A stretch of DNA of 58,236 nucleotides. Origin: Candidatus Accumulibacter appositus (lineage in GTDB: Bacteria; Pseudomonadota; Gammaproteobacteria; Burkholderiales; Rhodocyclaceae). The position numbers and the translations under genes are program-made. The stretch covers positions 1 to 58,236 of the forward strand of contig JEMX01000022.1 in assembly GCA_000585055.1 (NCBI GenBank), written 5' to 3'. Positions 44,524 through 53,519 of the stretch are shown here, in pieces; position 1 is the first letter of the stretch, and each line of letters starts with the position of its first letter. The notes beneath the pieces were generated by a model. The model did no database searches. It saw nothing but the letters and a program-made list of their open reading frames with translations, and had not been told where the DNA came from.

Positions 44524-45408
44524 TCAGGCGTAGATCGCTGCAGGGTCGATGCGCTGGCTCAAGTGTAGCAGTTGTTGCACGAAATGTTCGAGGCCGCGGA
44601 CATCGGCGTCGCCGCCGGGCCAGCTCAGCAGTTCGCTGACCAGCTTGTCATAGGCCTGCGCTGACGGCGCCTCGGGAAACAGCCCGGCGACCGGTTGGCA
44701 AAGACGGGACGCCTGGCGCAGGGACTCGTCAAGCGGCACGTAGCCGGCATAGTCGAGACGAGCGAGCTGGCGACTGTGGGCCACCTCGGCGAGGTTGTCA
44801 TGAACCGCCTGCGCGTCGCTCGCGGTGCGCGCCTTGTTCACCAGGATGCGAAAATGCTTGCGCGCGTAACCCAAGCTGACTTTCTTGATCAGCGCATAGG
44901 CGTCGGTAATCGACGCCCCGTTCGGCGACACGACAATGACCGTATCCTGCGCCGCCAGGCCGAGCGGCGAAAAGCCGAGCGGATGATCGCGCGAGGTATC
45001 GACGAGAACGACGTCGGCCGGGCGCTCAATCTGGCCGAGGCTGTCGAGCAGGATGCGCTGCTCGACAACACTGAGCGTGGCAAGCTGGGTGACCACTTTC
45101 GCGGCCGGCAGAACGCGAACCCCGGGCGCCACCGAAAGAATCACCTCGGACAGGGATTTTTCCCGACGCAGGACCTGCTGCAAATCGTGGCGCACGAGCA
45201 CACCGTAGTAGGCGGCAACGCTGTCGTCGGTATTCTCGTCGACCACCAGCACTTCCTTGCCGCGACGGGCCAGACACGCCGCCAGATTGGCCACCGAGAG
45301 GCTCTTGCCGACGCCGACGCTGCCGGCGGCGAAGCTGACGATACGCAGTCGCGGGCGGCTGAAGAGACGCCGCAAGCCGGCTGCCTGATCTCCGCGAAGA
45401 TTAAGCAC
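44524..45408 (-). CDS. flhG: Flagellar number regulator FlhG (MinD-like)
   Basis: 294 residues from the GTG at 45408, chosen because GGAGG lies five bases upstream and it overlaps the flhF stop; an ATG at 45435 lacks a ribosome site. DQAAGLRRLF at the N-terminus is the FlhF-activating DQAxxLR motif. The P-loop AAGSVGVGKSLSVANLAACL lacks the signature Lys of MinD-type ATPases. Works with FlhF to set flagellar place and number. Confidence 0.9.
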   Translation of the reverse strand: MLNLRGDQAAGLRRLFSRPRLRIVSFAAGSVGVGKSLSVANLAACLARRGKEVLVVDENTDDSVAAYYGVLVRHDLQQVLRREKSLSEVILSVAPGVRVLPAAKVVTQLATLSVVEQRILLDSLGQIERPADVVLVDTSRDHPLGFSPLGLAAQDTVIVVSPNGASITDAYALIKKVSLGYARKHFRILVNKARTASDAQAVHDNLAEVAHSRQLARLDYAGYVPLDESLRQASRLCQPVAGLFPEAPSAQAYDKLVSELLSWPGGDADVRGLEHFVQQLLHLSQRIDPAAIYA

Positions 45409-46828
45409 GCTGACCTCCTCCGGCAGCGACGACATTGGCGGGGTGGGCCTTGTGGGCCGCGGCACTGGCCATCATCAGGCCGGGCTCGAGGCCAGCGAGA
45501 CGATGCGGCGAGCTCTCGGGCAGATCCTTGAAGGCACGGTGCACCAGATACGGGCGATTGGGCAGGTGCAGGTCTTCCGGCACCCGCTGTCCGTTCGAGA
45601 CGTAGTACAGCCGCAAGCGATGGCGGATGATGACATCCAGCGACGACGCCAGACTGGCGGCTTCATCGACCTTGGTCAGAATACAACCGGCGAGGTTCTG
45701 CAAGCCGTTATAGGCACTGATCACGTCATCGAGCGTATCGCCACGACTGGTCGCCGACAACAGCAGCAGCGACTTGACGTCGTTGTCGCCGAACATCGCC
45801 ACCTGCTCGCTGACCAGACGATCCCGCTGGCTCATGCCCATGGTATCGATCAGCACCATGTGCGTGTGCTGCAGATCCTGCAAGGTCGCACGCAGGTCGG
45901 CGGCATCTCTGGCCAGATGAACCGAGACGCCGAGAATTCGCCCATAGATGCGCAGTTGTTCATGCGCGCCGATCCGATAACCGTCGGTGGTCACCAGCGC
46001 CAGCTTCCTGGCGCCGTGCCGCAGCACGCAGCGGGCAGCGAGTTTGGCGGTGGTGGTGGTCTTGCCGACACCGGTCGGCCCGACCAGCGCGTAGATGCCA
46101 CCACGGTCGACGATGTCGTTCTCGCTGTCGGTGGTCAACAGGCCGCGATCGGCACCGCCCTTGACCCAGCCCAGCGCCTGCCCGGCATCGAGATCGCGTG
46201 GCAGATCGGTCAGCAGCTCACGGGCGAACTGTGGCGAAAAGCCGGCGTCGAGCAGTTGGCGAAGAATCTCCGTCTTGACCGGCTCGGCGCGCGCCGACTC
46301 GCCCCAGGCGAAACCGGCCAGATGCTGCTCGACGATTCTCCGCAAGGAGCGAATCTCGTCCATCACCGCCGCCGGAACGACTTCTGCCTCCGCCGGCGCA
46401 TTACGGGGCGGCGGGCGCGGCAAATCGACCTGCGGCTTGGCGCGCACCGTCAGCGGCGGCGACGGGCGGGACGCCGCCTGCGATGAGTGCGATGACTGCG
46501 ATGACGGCGACGGCGGTGCAGGACGCGCCCTCTGCGGCGCTCTGGCGGCGGCCCCGGCCGGCACTGACGCCGACGCTTGTGGCGAAGCCGCCGGACGCCC
46601 GCCGAGCGACTCGAACGACGGGGCTGGCATCGCCTCCTTGCGGAGTGGACCGGGCTCGCGCTCGGGCGTCGGGACGATCATCTCCATGTCGCGGGCGGCA
46701 ACCGCCATGATCTCGACGCCTCCGGGAATCCCACGATTGGAGAGGATGATCGCGTCCGGCCCCAGTGTCTCCTTGACCTTGCGCAATGCGTCACGCGCGG
46801 TCGCGGCGATGAATTTCCTGACGTTCAT
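45401..46828 (-). CDS. flhF: Flagellar placement GTPase FlhF
   Basis: 475 residues. N-terminal MNVRKFIAATARDALRKVKE, a Pro/Ala/Ser-rich linker (about 65-150), then the SRP-type NG domain: GPTGVGKTTTTAKLAARCV (G1), VLIDTMGMSQRD (G3) and CILTKVDEAAS (G4). It marks the pole for flagellar assembly. Overlaps flhA by four bases and flhG by eight. Confidence 0.96.
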   Translation of the reverse strand: MNVRKFIAATARDALRKVKETLGPDAIILSNRGIPGGVEIMAVAARDMEMIVPTPEREPGPLRKEAMPAPSFESLGGRPAASPQASASVPAGAAARAPQRARPAPPSPSSQSSHSSQAASRPSPPLTVRAKPQVDLPRPPPRNAPAEAEVVPAAVMDEIRSLRRIVEQHLAGFAWGESARAEPVKTEILRQLLDAGFSPQFARELLTDLPRDLDAGQALGWVKGGADRGLLTTDSENDIVDRGGIYALVGPTGVGKTTTTAKLAARCVLRHGARKLALVTTDGYRIGAHEQLRIYGRILGVSVHLARDAADLRATLQDLQHTHMVLIDTMGMSQRDRLVSEQVAMFGDNDVKSLLLLSATSRGDTLDDVISAYNGLQNLAGCILTKVDEAASLASSLDVIIRHRLRLYYVSNGQRVPEDLHLPNRPYLVHRAFKDLPESSPHRLAGLEPGLMMASAAAHKAHPANVVAAGGGQRA

Positions 46829-48915
46829 ACCTTGCCTCCAATAATCGAGGTAACTTTGATGGTTCTGTTTTCAGGCACTTCGCCGTGCGCCAGCACTTTC
46901 AAATGCGGGATGCTCCGACGTAGAAAGCGCGACAGCAGCGTACGCAGGTTGCCGGGAACCAGCAGCACGGTCGGCAAGCCGACCTCTTCCTGCCGCTGCG
47001 CTGCTGCGACCGCCTCGCGCAGCAGCGTATCGGCCAGGCCGGGCTCGATACTGGCGCCATCGCCGCCACCGGCAACTGCCTGGAGCAAGATCCGCTCGAG
47101 CTGCGGATCCAGCGACATGAGCTGCATTTCCACGCCGCCCGGGAACAGCTCCTGGGCGATCGCACGCCCCAGGGCCATGCGTACCTGCGCGGTCAGCACC
47201 TCCGGGTCCTGCGAGCGCGGCGCCACTTCGGCGAGAGTTTCGATGATGGTGCGCATGTCGCGCAGCGACACGCCTTCCTCGAGCAGGTTGCGCAGGACTT
47301 TTTGGAAAATGCCGAGGGTCAGCAGCTTGGGAACGACATCCTCGACCAGTTTGGGCATTTCCTTGGCCAGATGATCGAGCAGTGCCTGCGTCTCCTGGCG
47401 CCCGAGAAGCTCGCCGGCGTGCGACAGGATCAGCTGATTGAGGTGCGTCGCGGTGACCGTGCTGGCATCGACGACGGTGTAGCCATAGGCCTGCGCCTGC
47501 TCCCGCAAGGCGGGGTCGATCCACACCGCCGGCAGGCCATAGGCGGGATCCTTGGTGGCCGTCCCAGCCACCTCGCCCGCAACCCGGCCCGGGTTGATGG
47601 CCAGCAGATTCCCCGGAAATGCTTCTCCCTCGCCGATTTCGACGCCCTTGAGCAGAATCTTGTAGGCATTCGGTCTCAGCTCCAGGTTGTCGCGAATATG
47701 CACCGGCGAAACAAGAAAGCCCACTTCCTGGGCGAACTTCTTGCGAATGCCGCGGATGCGCCGCAGCAATTCACCGTCCTGCGCCTTGTCGACCAGCGGA
47801 ATCAGCCGATAGCCGACCTCCAGACCGAGGATGTCGAGCGCCGTGACGTCGGCCCAACTCGCCTCCTGGGATTCTCGGGCAGCAACCGGCGCCGCCGCAA
47901 CCGGTAGCGGTGCGGCGACCCGCTCGCCTTTCTCGAGCCGCCAGGCGATGGCCGCCAGGACGCCGGCCAGGAGCAGAAAAACGAAGTTCGGCATGCCCGG
48001 AATCAAGCCCAGCAGACCAATGATCCCGGCGGCCAGAAGGATCAGCCGGGGATTCCTGAAAAGCTGCGCGATGAACTGCTGCGAAACATCCTGATCGTCG
48101 CCGACGCGGGTCACGACCATACCGGCGGCAATGGAAATGATCAGCGCCGGGATCTGCGCCACCAGACCGTCGCCAATGGTCAACAGGGTGTAGGTCTTGG
48201 CCGCCGCCGCGATGTCCATGTCGTGCTGCAGGACGCCGACAAAAAGCCCGCCCACGACGTTGATCAACATGATCAGGATACCGGCGACGGCGTCGCCGCG
48301 GACGAACTTCGAGGCGCCGTCCATGGAACCGAAGAAGTCCGCTTCCTGGGCGATCGTCGCACGACGCTTGCGCGCCTCGTCCTCGCCGATCAAGCCGGCG
48401 TTGAGATCGGCGTCGATGGCCATCTGCTTGCCGGGCATGGCGTCCAGGGTGAAGCGTGCCGCCACTTCGGCGACCCGACCGGCACCCTTGGTGATGACCA
48501 CGAAATTGATGATCACCAGGATCGTAAACACCACCAGGCCTACGGCATAGTTGCCACCGACCAGGAAATGCCCGAAGGCTTCGATGACCTGCCCGGCGGC
48601 ACCCGGCCCGGTATGCCCCTCGAGCAGCACGATGCGCGTCGAGGCGACGTTCAGCGACAGGCGCAGGAGGGTGGTGACCAGCAGCACGGTCGGAAAAACC
48701 GAAAAATCCAGCGGCTTCATCACGCTCATTGCGACCAGCATGACGATCACCGAAATGGCGATATTGAAAGTAAAGAACAGATCCAGCGCGAACGGCGGCA
48801 AAGGCAGGACCATCATCGCCAGAATCGCCAGGATCAGCACCGGACCGGCCAGCTGCCGCTGCCCGAAACGGGCGAAGAAATCCTGCAGCACGATCGCCCC
48901 GGCGCTACTGGCCAT
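46825..48915 (-). CDS. flhA: Flagellar export gate protein FlhA
   Basis: 696 residues from the ATG at 48915. Eight membrane helices in the first 330 residues, the FHIPEP-region counterpart TLDAMPGKQMAIDADLNAGL, and a cytoplasmic ring domain (AYGYTVVDASTVTATHLNQL, HAGELLGRQETQALLDHL, VEDVVPKLLTLGIFQKVLRN). Energises export with the proton motive force. Start lies 11 bases inside flhB. Confidence 0.97.
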   Translation of the reverse strand: MASSAGAIVLQDFFARFGQRQLAGPVLILAILAMMVLPLPPFALDLFFTFNIAISVIVMLVAMSVMKPLDFSVFPTVLLVTTLLRLSLNVASTRIVLLEGHTGPGAAGQVIEAFGHFLVGGNYAVGLVVFTILVIINFVVITKGAGRVAEVAARFTLDAMPGKQMAIDADLNAGLIGEDEARKRRATIAQEADFFGSMDGASKFVRGDAVAGILIMLINVVGGLFVGVLQHDMDIAAAAKTYTLLTIGDGLVAQIPALIISIAAGMVVTRVGDDQDVSQQFIAQLFRNPRLILLAAGIIGLLGLIPGMPNFVFLLLAGVLAAIAWRLEKGERVAAPLPVAAAPVAARESQEASWADVTALDILGLEVGYRLIPLVDKAQDGELLRRIRGIRKKFAQEVGFLVSPVHIRDNLELRPNAYKILLKGVEIGEGEAFPGNLLAINPGRVAGEVAGTATKDPAYGLPAVWIDPALREQAQAYGYTVVDASTVTATHLNQLILSHAGELLGRQETQALLDHLAKEMPKLVEDVVPKLLTLGIFQKVLRNLLEEGVSLRDMRTIIETLAEVAPRSQDPEVLTAQVRMALGRAIAQELFPGGVEMQLMSLDPQLERILLQAVAGGGDGASIEPGLADTLLREAVAAAQRQEEVGLPTVLLVPGNLRTLLSRFLRRSIPHLKVLAHGEVPENRTIKVTSIIGGKV

Positions 48916-50047
48916 GTGCGACCTCCGGGACGAGCTCGGCCGGAACAGCGATGTCCTGCGGCGGCAGCGGATAGACGCCACCCGCGGCGCGCCAACTGCT
49001 CAGCTGATAGACGTAGGCCAGGACCTCGGCGACCGCCGCGTAGAGGGCCGCAGGGATCTCCTGGTCAAGTTCGCCGTGACGATACAGCGCGCGCGCCAGG
49101 GGCGCAGCCTCGACCATGGGCACCGCGTTCTCGGCGCCGATGGTGCGAATCTTGAGCGCCACCTCGCCCATTCCCTTGGCCAGCAATTTTGGCGCACCCA
49201 TGCCGGTCTTGTAGGCCAGCGCCACCGCGTAGTGACTTGGGTTGGTGACGATGACGTCGGCCGCCGGCACCGCCGACATCATGCGCTTGCGGGCAGCCTC
49301 GCGCTGCAGCTGACGAATGCGACTCTTGACTTCGGGATTGCCTTCCAGCTCCTTGCCTTCCTTCTTGACTTCAACCCGCGACATCTTGAGCTTGTCGTGG
49401 TATTGCCAGATCTGGAAAGGCACGTCCACGGCAACGATCAACAGCATGGCCGAAACGATGACCAGAAAACTGAAGCTCAGCAAGTGGCCCGCGCTGGCCA
49501 GGGAAACCTCGATCGATTGCGCAAACATCGCCAGCAGATCGCCACTCTCGTTCCACAGCACGAGCACGGCGACCCCCCCCACCAGCGACGACTTGGCCAC
49601 CGCCTTGACCAGTTCCACCAGGCCGTTCCACGAGACCACGCGCCCCAGGCCCTTGAGCAGATTGAGACGGCTCAGGTCAGGTTGCAAGGCTTTCGGAGAG
49701 AAATTCCAGCTGCCGAGGAAGAACGGCGACAGCAGCGCGGCAAGGATCAGCGCCGCGAACAGCGGTGCGAAGGATAGCAGGGCATCGAGCGAGATATCCG
49801 CCAGGCGAACCAGCATCAGTGTCGGCTCAGTGGCCAGGCCGTGATCGAGCACCAAACCGCGGCGAAAGAAACCGGCGATGCGCTCCATCATCCATGGCCC
49901 CATCAACCAGAAGGCCGCCGCGCCGACCATCAGAACGAGAAACGTGCCGATCTCGCGCGAGCGAGGTACCTGCCCCTCCTCACGTGCCTGTTCGAGCCGC
50001 CTTGCCGATGCCGCTTCGGTTTTTTCGAGGTCGCTTTCCTCTGCCAT
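48905..50047 (-). CDS. flhB: Flagellar export switch protein FlhB
   Basis: 380 residues. Four membrane helices, then the cytoplasmic domain with the self-cleavage site VTNPSHYAVALAY; most homologues read NPTH, so this is the NPSH variant, which keeps the cleaved Asn-Pro bond. LLAKGMGEVALKIRTIGAEN follows. FlhB changes export from hook to filament substrates when FliK signals. First gene of the flhB-A-F-G-fliA-motC-motD run. Confidence 0.97.
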   Translation of the reverse strand: MAEESDLEKTEAASARRLEQAREEGQVPRSREIGTFLVLMVGAAAFWLMGPWMMERIAGFFRRGLVLDHGLATEPTLMLVRLADISLDALLSFAPLFAALILAALLSPFFLGSWNFSPKALQPDLSRLNLLKGLGRVVSWNGLVELVKAVAKSSLVGGVAVLVLWNESGDLLAMFAQSIEVSLASAGHLLSFSFLVIVSAMLLIVAVDVPFQIWQYHDKLKMSRVEVKKEGKELEGNPEVKSRIRQLQREAARKRMMSAVPAADVIVTNPSHYAVALAYKTGMGAPKLLAKGMGEVALKIRTIGAENAVPMVEAAPLARALYRHGELDQEIPAALYAAVAEVLAYVYQLSSWRAAGGVYPLPPQDIAVPAELVPEVAHGQ

Positions 50048-50073
50048 TTCGAGTTCCCAGTGGTCTCGTGGCC

Positions 50074-50079
50074 ATTATA
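50074..50079 (-). promoter_or_regulatory. Candidate -10 box for flhB
   Basis: A perfect TATAAT on the minus strand, 27 bases before the flhB ATG, within an AT-rich stretch that contrasts with the rest of the window. No strong -35 hexamer is visible at the usual distance, which would fit dependence on an activator. Confidence 0.45.
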
Positions 50080-50140
50080 GGAAAAAACATTAATAAATAG
50101 GGCTGTATGAGGTTTTATTTAGACCAATTCTCGGATAGTG

Positions 50141-50198
50141 GCGCGCCAGCAACAATTGTTGCTGGCGCGCAAACCAGCAACAATTGTTGCTGGCGCGC
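50141..50198. repeat. Two tandem palindromic units between cheA and flhB
   Basis: The palindrome CCAGCAACAATTGTTGCTGG occurs twice (50146-50165 and 50174-50193), each followed by CGCGC and AAA, giving a 28-base unit in direct repeat. The first copy is extended by GCGCG to a perfect 30-bp palindrome (50141-50170). It lies between the cheA terminator and the flhB promoter. Confidence 0.85.
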
Positions 50199-50225
50199 AA
50201 AAAAAATGGGGGGCCGTAGCCCCCC
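50199..50225 (-). terminator. Rho-independent terminator after cheA
   Basis: On the minus strand a 7-bp stem GGGGGGC/GCCCCCC with a four-base loop is followed by ATTTTTTTT. It ends the chemotaxis transcript about 27 bases after the cheA stop. Confidence 0.85.
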
Positions 50226-50251
50226 GAAAAAATACCTGCTGATTTAGGTGT

Positions 50252-52225
50252 TTAGGCGAAAAACTCGAGCGCCCTCGTCGGTGCGCCGCGCGCATCGCGG
50301 TCGTTGTTCGCCGACAGATCGCTGAGCAATTCCTTCATGTCGAGAATCAGCACGATCTGCCCGTTCGACAGCGTTGTCACGCCAGCCACCCCGCGCGGAC
50401 GGAAATCGTCGAGCGCCTTGATCACCGCATCGTCACGCCCCGCGAAGTTGTCGACCGCGAGAATGAAGCTGCGCTCGGCGGTCTGCATCAAGACCCCATA
50501 CTCGGGGCGCTCGACCTGCGGCCAGCCAAGCAGGCGCGACAGCGCGATCACCGGCAGGATCTCGCCGCGTACGACGATCGTCTCCTTGCCGCCCACTTCC
50601 TGCATTCTTTCGTGGTCGATCGGCAGGATCTCGCGCACCATGGACAGCGGCAGGGCGAACGGCTGCTCACCGAGCAGCACCAGCAACACCGGCAGGATGG
50701 CCAGGGTCAGGGGCAAGGAGATACTGAACACCGACCCCTTGCCAAGCTCGGAGCGAATCTCGATCGAACCATTGAGCTTCTGGATATTGGTCTTGACCAC
50801 GTCCATCCCGACGCCGCGGCCCGAGACCGCCGAGGCCTGCGCCATGGTCGAAAAACCGGGCAGAAAGATCAGGTTCAGGCTCTGCCGATCATCAAGCGTA
50901 TTGGCCTCTTCTTCGCCGATGATGTTCTTCTCGATCGCCTTGGCGCGGATCTTCTCCGGGCTCATGCCGCGTCCATCATCGGCAATGATCAGTAGAATGT
51001 GATCGCCTTCCTGGCGCGCTTCGAGGCGCACGACGCTCTTCCCCGGCTTGCCGGCCGCTTGCCGCTGCTCGGCCGACTCGACGCCGTGATCGACGGCGTT
51101 GCGAATCAAGTGCACCAGCGGATCGGCCAGATCCTCGATCATCGTCTTGTCGACTTCGGTCTCTTCGCCCACCAGTTCCAGCTCGACATCCTTGCCCAAT
51201 TGCCGTGCCAGGTCGCGCGCAATGCGCGGGTATTTCTGGAACAGGCGACCAATCGGCTGCATGCGCGTCTTCATCACCGAGTTCTGCAGGTCGGAGACCA
51301 GCAGGTCGAGCTGGCTGACCGCCTGATCGAGCGCCTGCAGCGTATCGGCATCGGTGCGGCCAGCGATGATGTCGGCCCGCAGGCTGGTCAGCCGGTTCTT
51401 GGTCAGGCCGATTTCGCCCGACAGGTTGAGCACCTGGTCGAGGCGGGCCGTATCGACGCGAATGGTGGTCTCGCGAACGGCCGCCCTTTCTTCACCACGC
51501 CGGCCGCCAGGTGCCGCACTGGCGACGGCGCCGGGCTTGTCGTTGGCACGGCGACCTTCCGGCGGAAAATGTGGCTGCAGCTTGGCTGCGTCCACGGCCA
51601 CCGGCGCCGGCTGTGGCGGCGCGCTGACGGCCGCCGCGCCAGGCGACGCCGTAGCCGACGGTGACGGCGACGGCGGCACAGCGACCGACTGCCCGGCTTG
51701 CGGGCCGACCACAGCCTGGTACAGCAGCTGCCAGTCGGGACCTGCAGCCCCACCCTCCTCGACCACAGCTGGCGACGCCTGTGGCGCGGCGGCCATGGCC
51801 ACCGCTGCTGTTATATCCAGCGGCGTGGCAAGCGACCCTGCCAGGGCAGCGCGCAAGCTGCCGCTGACATCAGCCGGCGCCGGAGCCGGTTGCCGCCCCT
51901 GCCCGATCTCGCCAAACATGTTGCGCACCCCCTGCGTCGCCGCCATGATGGTGTCCATCAGTTCCGGATTCAGCGTCTGCTCGCCGTTTCTAAGTTTGTC
52001 GAAAAGGTTTTCGGTCAGGTGGCAGAGCTTCACCAGTTCGCTGGCGTTGAGAAAGCCGGCGCCGCCCTTGATGGTGTGAAAGCCACGAAAGATATCGTTG
52101 AGCAAACGACTGTCGCCGGGACTTCTCTCCAGATCGACGAGCTTGTTGTCCACATCCGACAGCAGGTCACCGGCTTCCTGCAGAAAATCCTGCAGCAGGT
52201 CTTCCATCCCGGCAAAATCACTCAT
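50252..52225 (-). CDS. cheA: Chemotaxis histidine kinase CheA
   Basis: 657 residues from the ATG at 52225 (AGGAGAT upstream). P1 domain with phospho-accepting His50 (FRGFHTIKGGAGFLNASEL). A Pro/Ala-rich linker (about 110-250) has no recognisable CheY-binding P2 domain. Then P3 dimerisation (LDQVLNLSGEIGLTKNRL), P4 kinase (HLIRNAVDHGVES N box; ADDGRGMSPEKI) and P5 CheW-like domain (VLLGEQPFALPLSMVREIL). Transfers phosphate to CheY and CheV. Confidence 0.96.
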   Translation of the reverse strand: MSDFAGMEDLLQDFLQEAGDLLSDVDNKLVDLERSPGDSRLLNDIFRGFHTIKGGAGFLNASELVKLCHLTENLFDKLRNGEQTLNPELMDTIMAATQGVRNMFGEIGQGRQPAPAPADVSGSLRAALAGSLATPLDITAAVAMAAAPQASPAVVEEGGAAGPDWQLLYQAVVGPQAGQSVAVPPSPSPSATASPGAAAVSAPPQPAPVAVDAAKLQPHFPPEGRRANDKPGAVASAAPGGRRGEERAAVRETTIRVDTARLDQVLNLSGEIGLTKNRLTSLRADIIAGRTDADTLQALDQAVSQLDLLVSDLQNSVMKTRMQPIGRLFQKYPRIARDLARQLGKDVELELVGEETEVDKTMIEDLADPLVHLIRNAVDHGVESAEQRQAAGKPGKSVVRLEARQEGDHILLIIADDGRGMSPEKIRAKAIEKNIIGEEEANTLDDRQSLNLIFLPGFSTMAQASAVSGRGVGMDVVKTNIQKLNGSIEIRSELGKGSVFSISLPLTLAILPVLLVLLGEQPFALPLSMVREILPIDHERMQEVGGKETIVVRGEILPVIALSRLLGWPQVERPEYGVLMQTAERSFILAVDNFAGRDDAVIKALDDFRPRGVAGVTTLSNGQIVLILDMKELLSDLSANNDRDARGAPTRALEFFA

Positions 52226-52235
52226 CTTCCATCTC

Positions 52236-53096
52236 CTAGAAGCCCAGGCTGTCGAGCAGATCGTCGACCTGCTGCTGCGTGCCGACGACGTCACTGCGCC
52301 CTTCTGCGTTGATCACCGGTCCGTTGAGCAGGCTCATCACCGATTCGGTGCGCCGCTCGCCGGGCATGGTTTCGATCAGCACATCCATCAGTTGTGCCTC
52401 CAGCTCCTGCGCCACGGCGATGGTCTTCTTGATCACCTGTCCGGTCAGGTCCTGGAAATCCTGGGCCATCATGATTTCGAGCAGTTGTGCCTTGGTCGCG
52501 CCAGTGTGCTGCGGCAAACCCTGCTTGAGAAAGGAACGTGTTTCGTCGGCCAGCTGCTTGAACTCATCGACGCCGATCTGGTTGGCATACAGCGCATCCC
52601 ATTTCGCGGCCAGGGCCGCGGAACTGGCCTCGAGCTGATCCTGCAGCGGATTGGCGATGTCGGTGGCGTTCAAGACCCGGCAGGCGGCCTTCTCGGTCAA
52701 GGTGGCGATGTAGTTGAGGCGATCCCGGGTATCGGGAATGGCGGCAGCGGCCGTGCCGAGTAGCTCGTGATAGCCGAGTTCGCCAAGGGTATCGTGCAAC
52801 TGCCGGGCCATTTGGCCAACGCGTCGAAACACCTTGTCCTTGTCATTGCCACCGTCTTCTTCGCCGCCCTCACCGCTCTCGTCAGCGGCATCCGCAACAG
52901 TCGGCGCGCGCGCAGCGGCGACGGCTTCGAACAAGGCCTGCAGTTCGTCGCTATCGTCTTCCTCGGCTTCGACCTCGCGTAGTTGCTGCAACAGGGAAGG
53001 CGTCGCCGCAGCTGCGCCGGTCGAGGCAGTAGCGGCAATGCTGTCAAACAGGGCTTCGAGCTCTCTCGAATCACCCGAGCGATCGGCGTCGGTCAT
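52236..53096 (-). CDS. cheZ: CheY-phosphate phosphatase CheZ
   Basis: 286 residues from the ATG at 53096. Acidic N-terminal extension of about 85 residues, helical hairpin with the catalytic region MMAQDFQDLTGQVIKKT (Gln of DLTGQ), and the C-terminal CheY-binding peptide QQQVDDLLDSLGF. Longer than the E. coli protein because of the N-terminus. Ten bases upstream of cheA. Confidence 0.94.
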   Translation of the reverse strand: MTDADRSGDSRELEALFDSIAATASTGAAAATPSLLQQLREVEAEEDDSDELQALFEAVAAARAPTVADAADESGEGGEEDGGNDKDKVFRRVGQMARQLHDTLGELGYHELLGTAAAAIPDTRDRLNYIATLTEKAACRVLNATDIANPLQDQLEASSAALAAKWDALYANQIGVDEFKQLADETRSFLKQGLPQHTGATKAQLLEIMMAQDFQDLTGQVIKKTIAVAQELEAQLMDVLIETMPGERRTESVMSLLNGPVINAEGRSDVVGTQQQVDDLLDSLGF

Positions 53097-53097
53097 C

Positions 53098-53487
53098 TCA
53101 GCCCCCCATCTTGTCAAAAATCTTCTGCAGCTTCTCGGCCAGCGTCGCCGCGGTGAACGGCTTGACGATGTAGCCACTGGCTCCCGCTTGCGCCGCGGCG
53201 ATGATGTTCTCCTTCTTGGCTTCGGCGGTAATCATCAATACCGGCAAATGCTTGAGCGTCGGCGCGGCGCGAATCGCCTTAAGAAGTTGCAGGCCGTCCA
53301 TGTTCGGCATGTTCCAATCGGTGACGACAAACTCGAAGCCGCCAGCCTGCAGCTTCTGGAGGGCAATGGCGCCATCCTCTGCCTCGTCGACGTTGGAGAA
53401 GCCCAGTTCCTTGAGGAGATTCCTGACGATGCGGCGCATCGTCGAAAAATCGTCCACCACCAGAATTCTCATTTTTGGATCAGCCAT
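53098..53487 (-). CDS. cheY: Chemotaxis response regulator CheY
   Basis: 129 residues, single receiver domain. Acidic pocket in [15 protein letters not shown], phospho-acceptor Asp in [15 protein letters not shown], switch Thr in [11 protein letters not shown], and Tyr/Lys in GYIVKPF. Close to enterobacterial CheY. Binds FliM after phosphorylation by CheA. One base separates its stop from the cheZ start. Confidence 0.97.
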   Translation of the reverse strand: MADPKMRILVVDDFSTMRRIVRNLLKELGFSNVDEAEDGAIALQKLQAGGFEFVVTDWNMPNMDGLQLLKAIRAAPTLKHLPVLMITAEAKKENIIAAAQAGASGYIVKPFTAATLAEKLQKIFDKMGG

Positions 53488-53519
53488 TCTCTACTCCTGA
53501 TTCTCTTCTGATTTTTCTC

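Noticed and set aside
50141..50198. CRISPR array
   Set aside because: Only two units, perfectly palindromic and directly adjacent, with no spacers and no cas genes.
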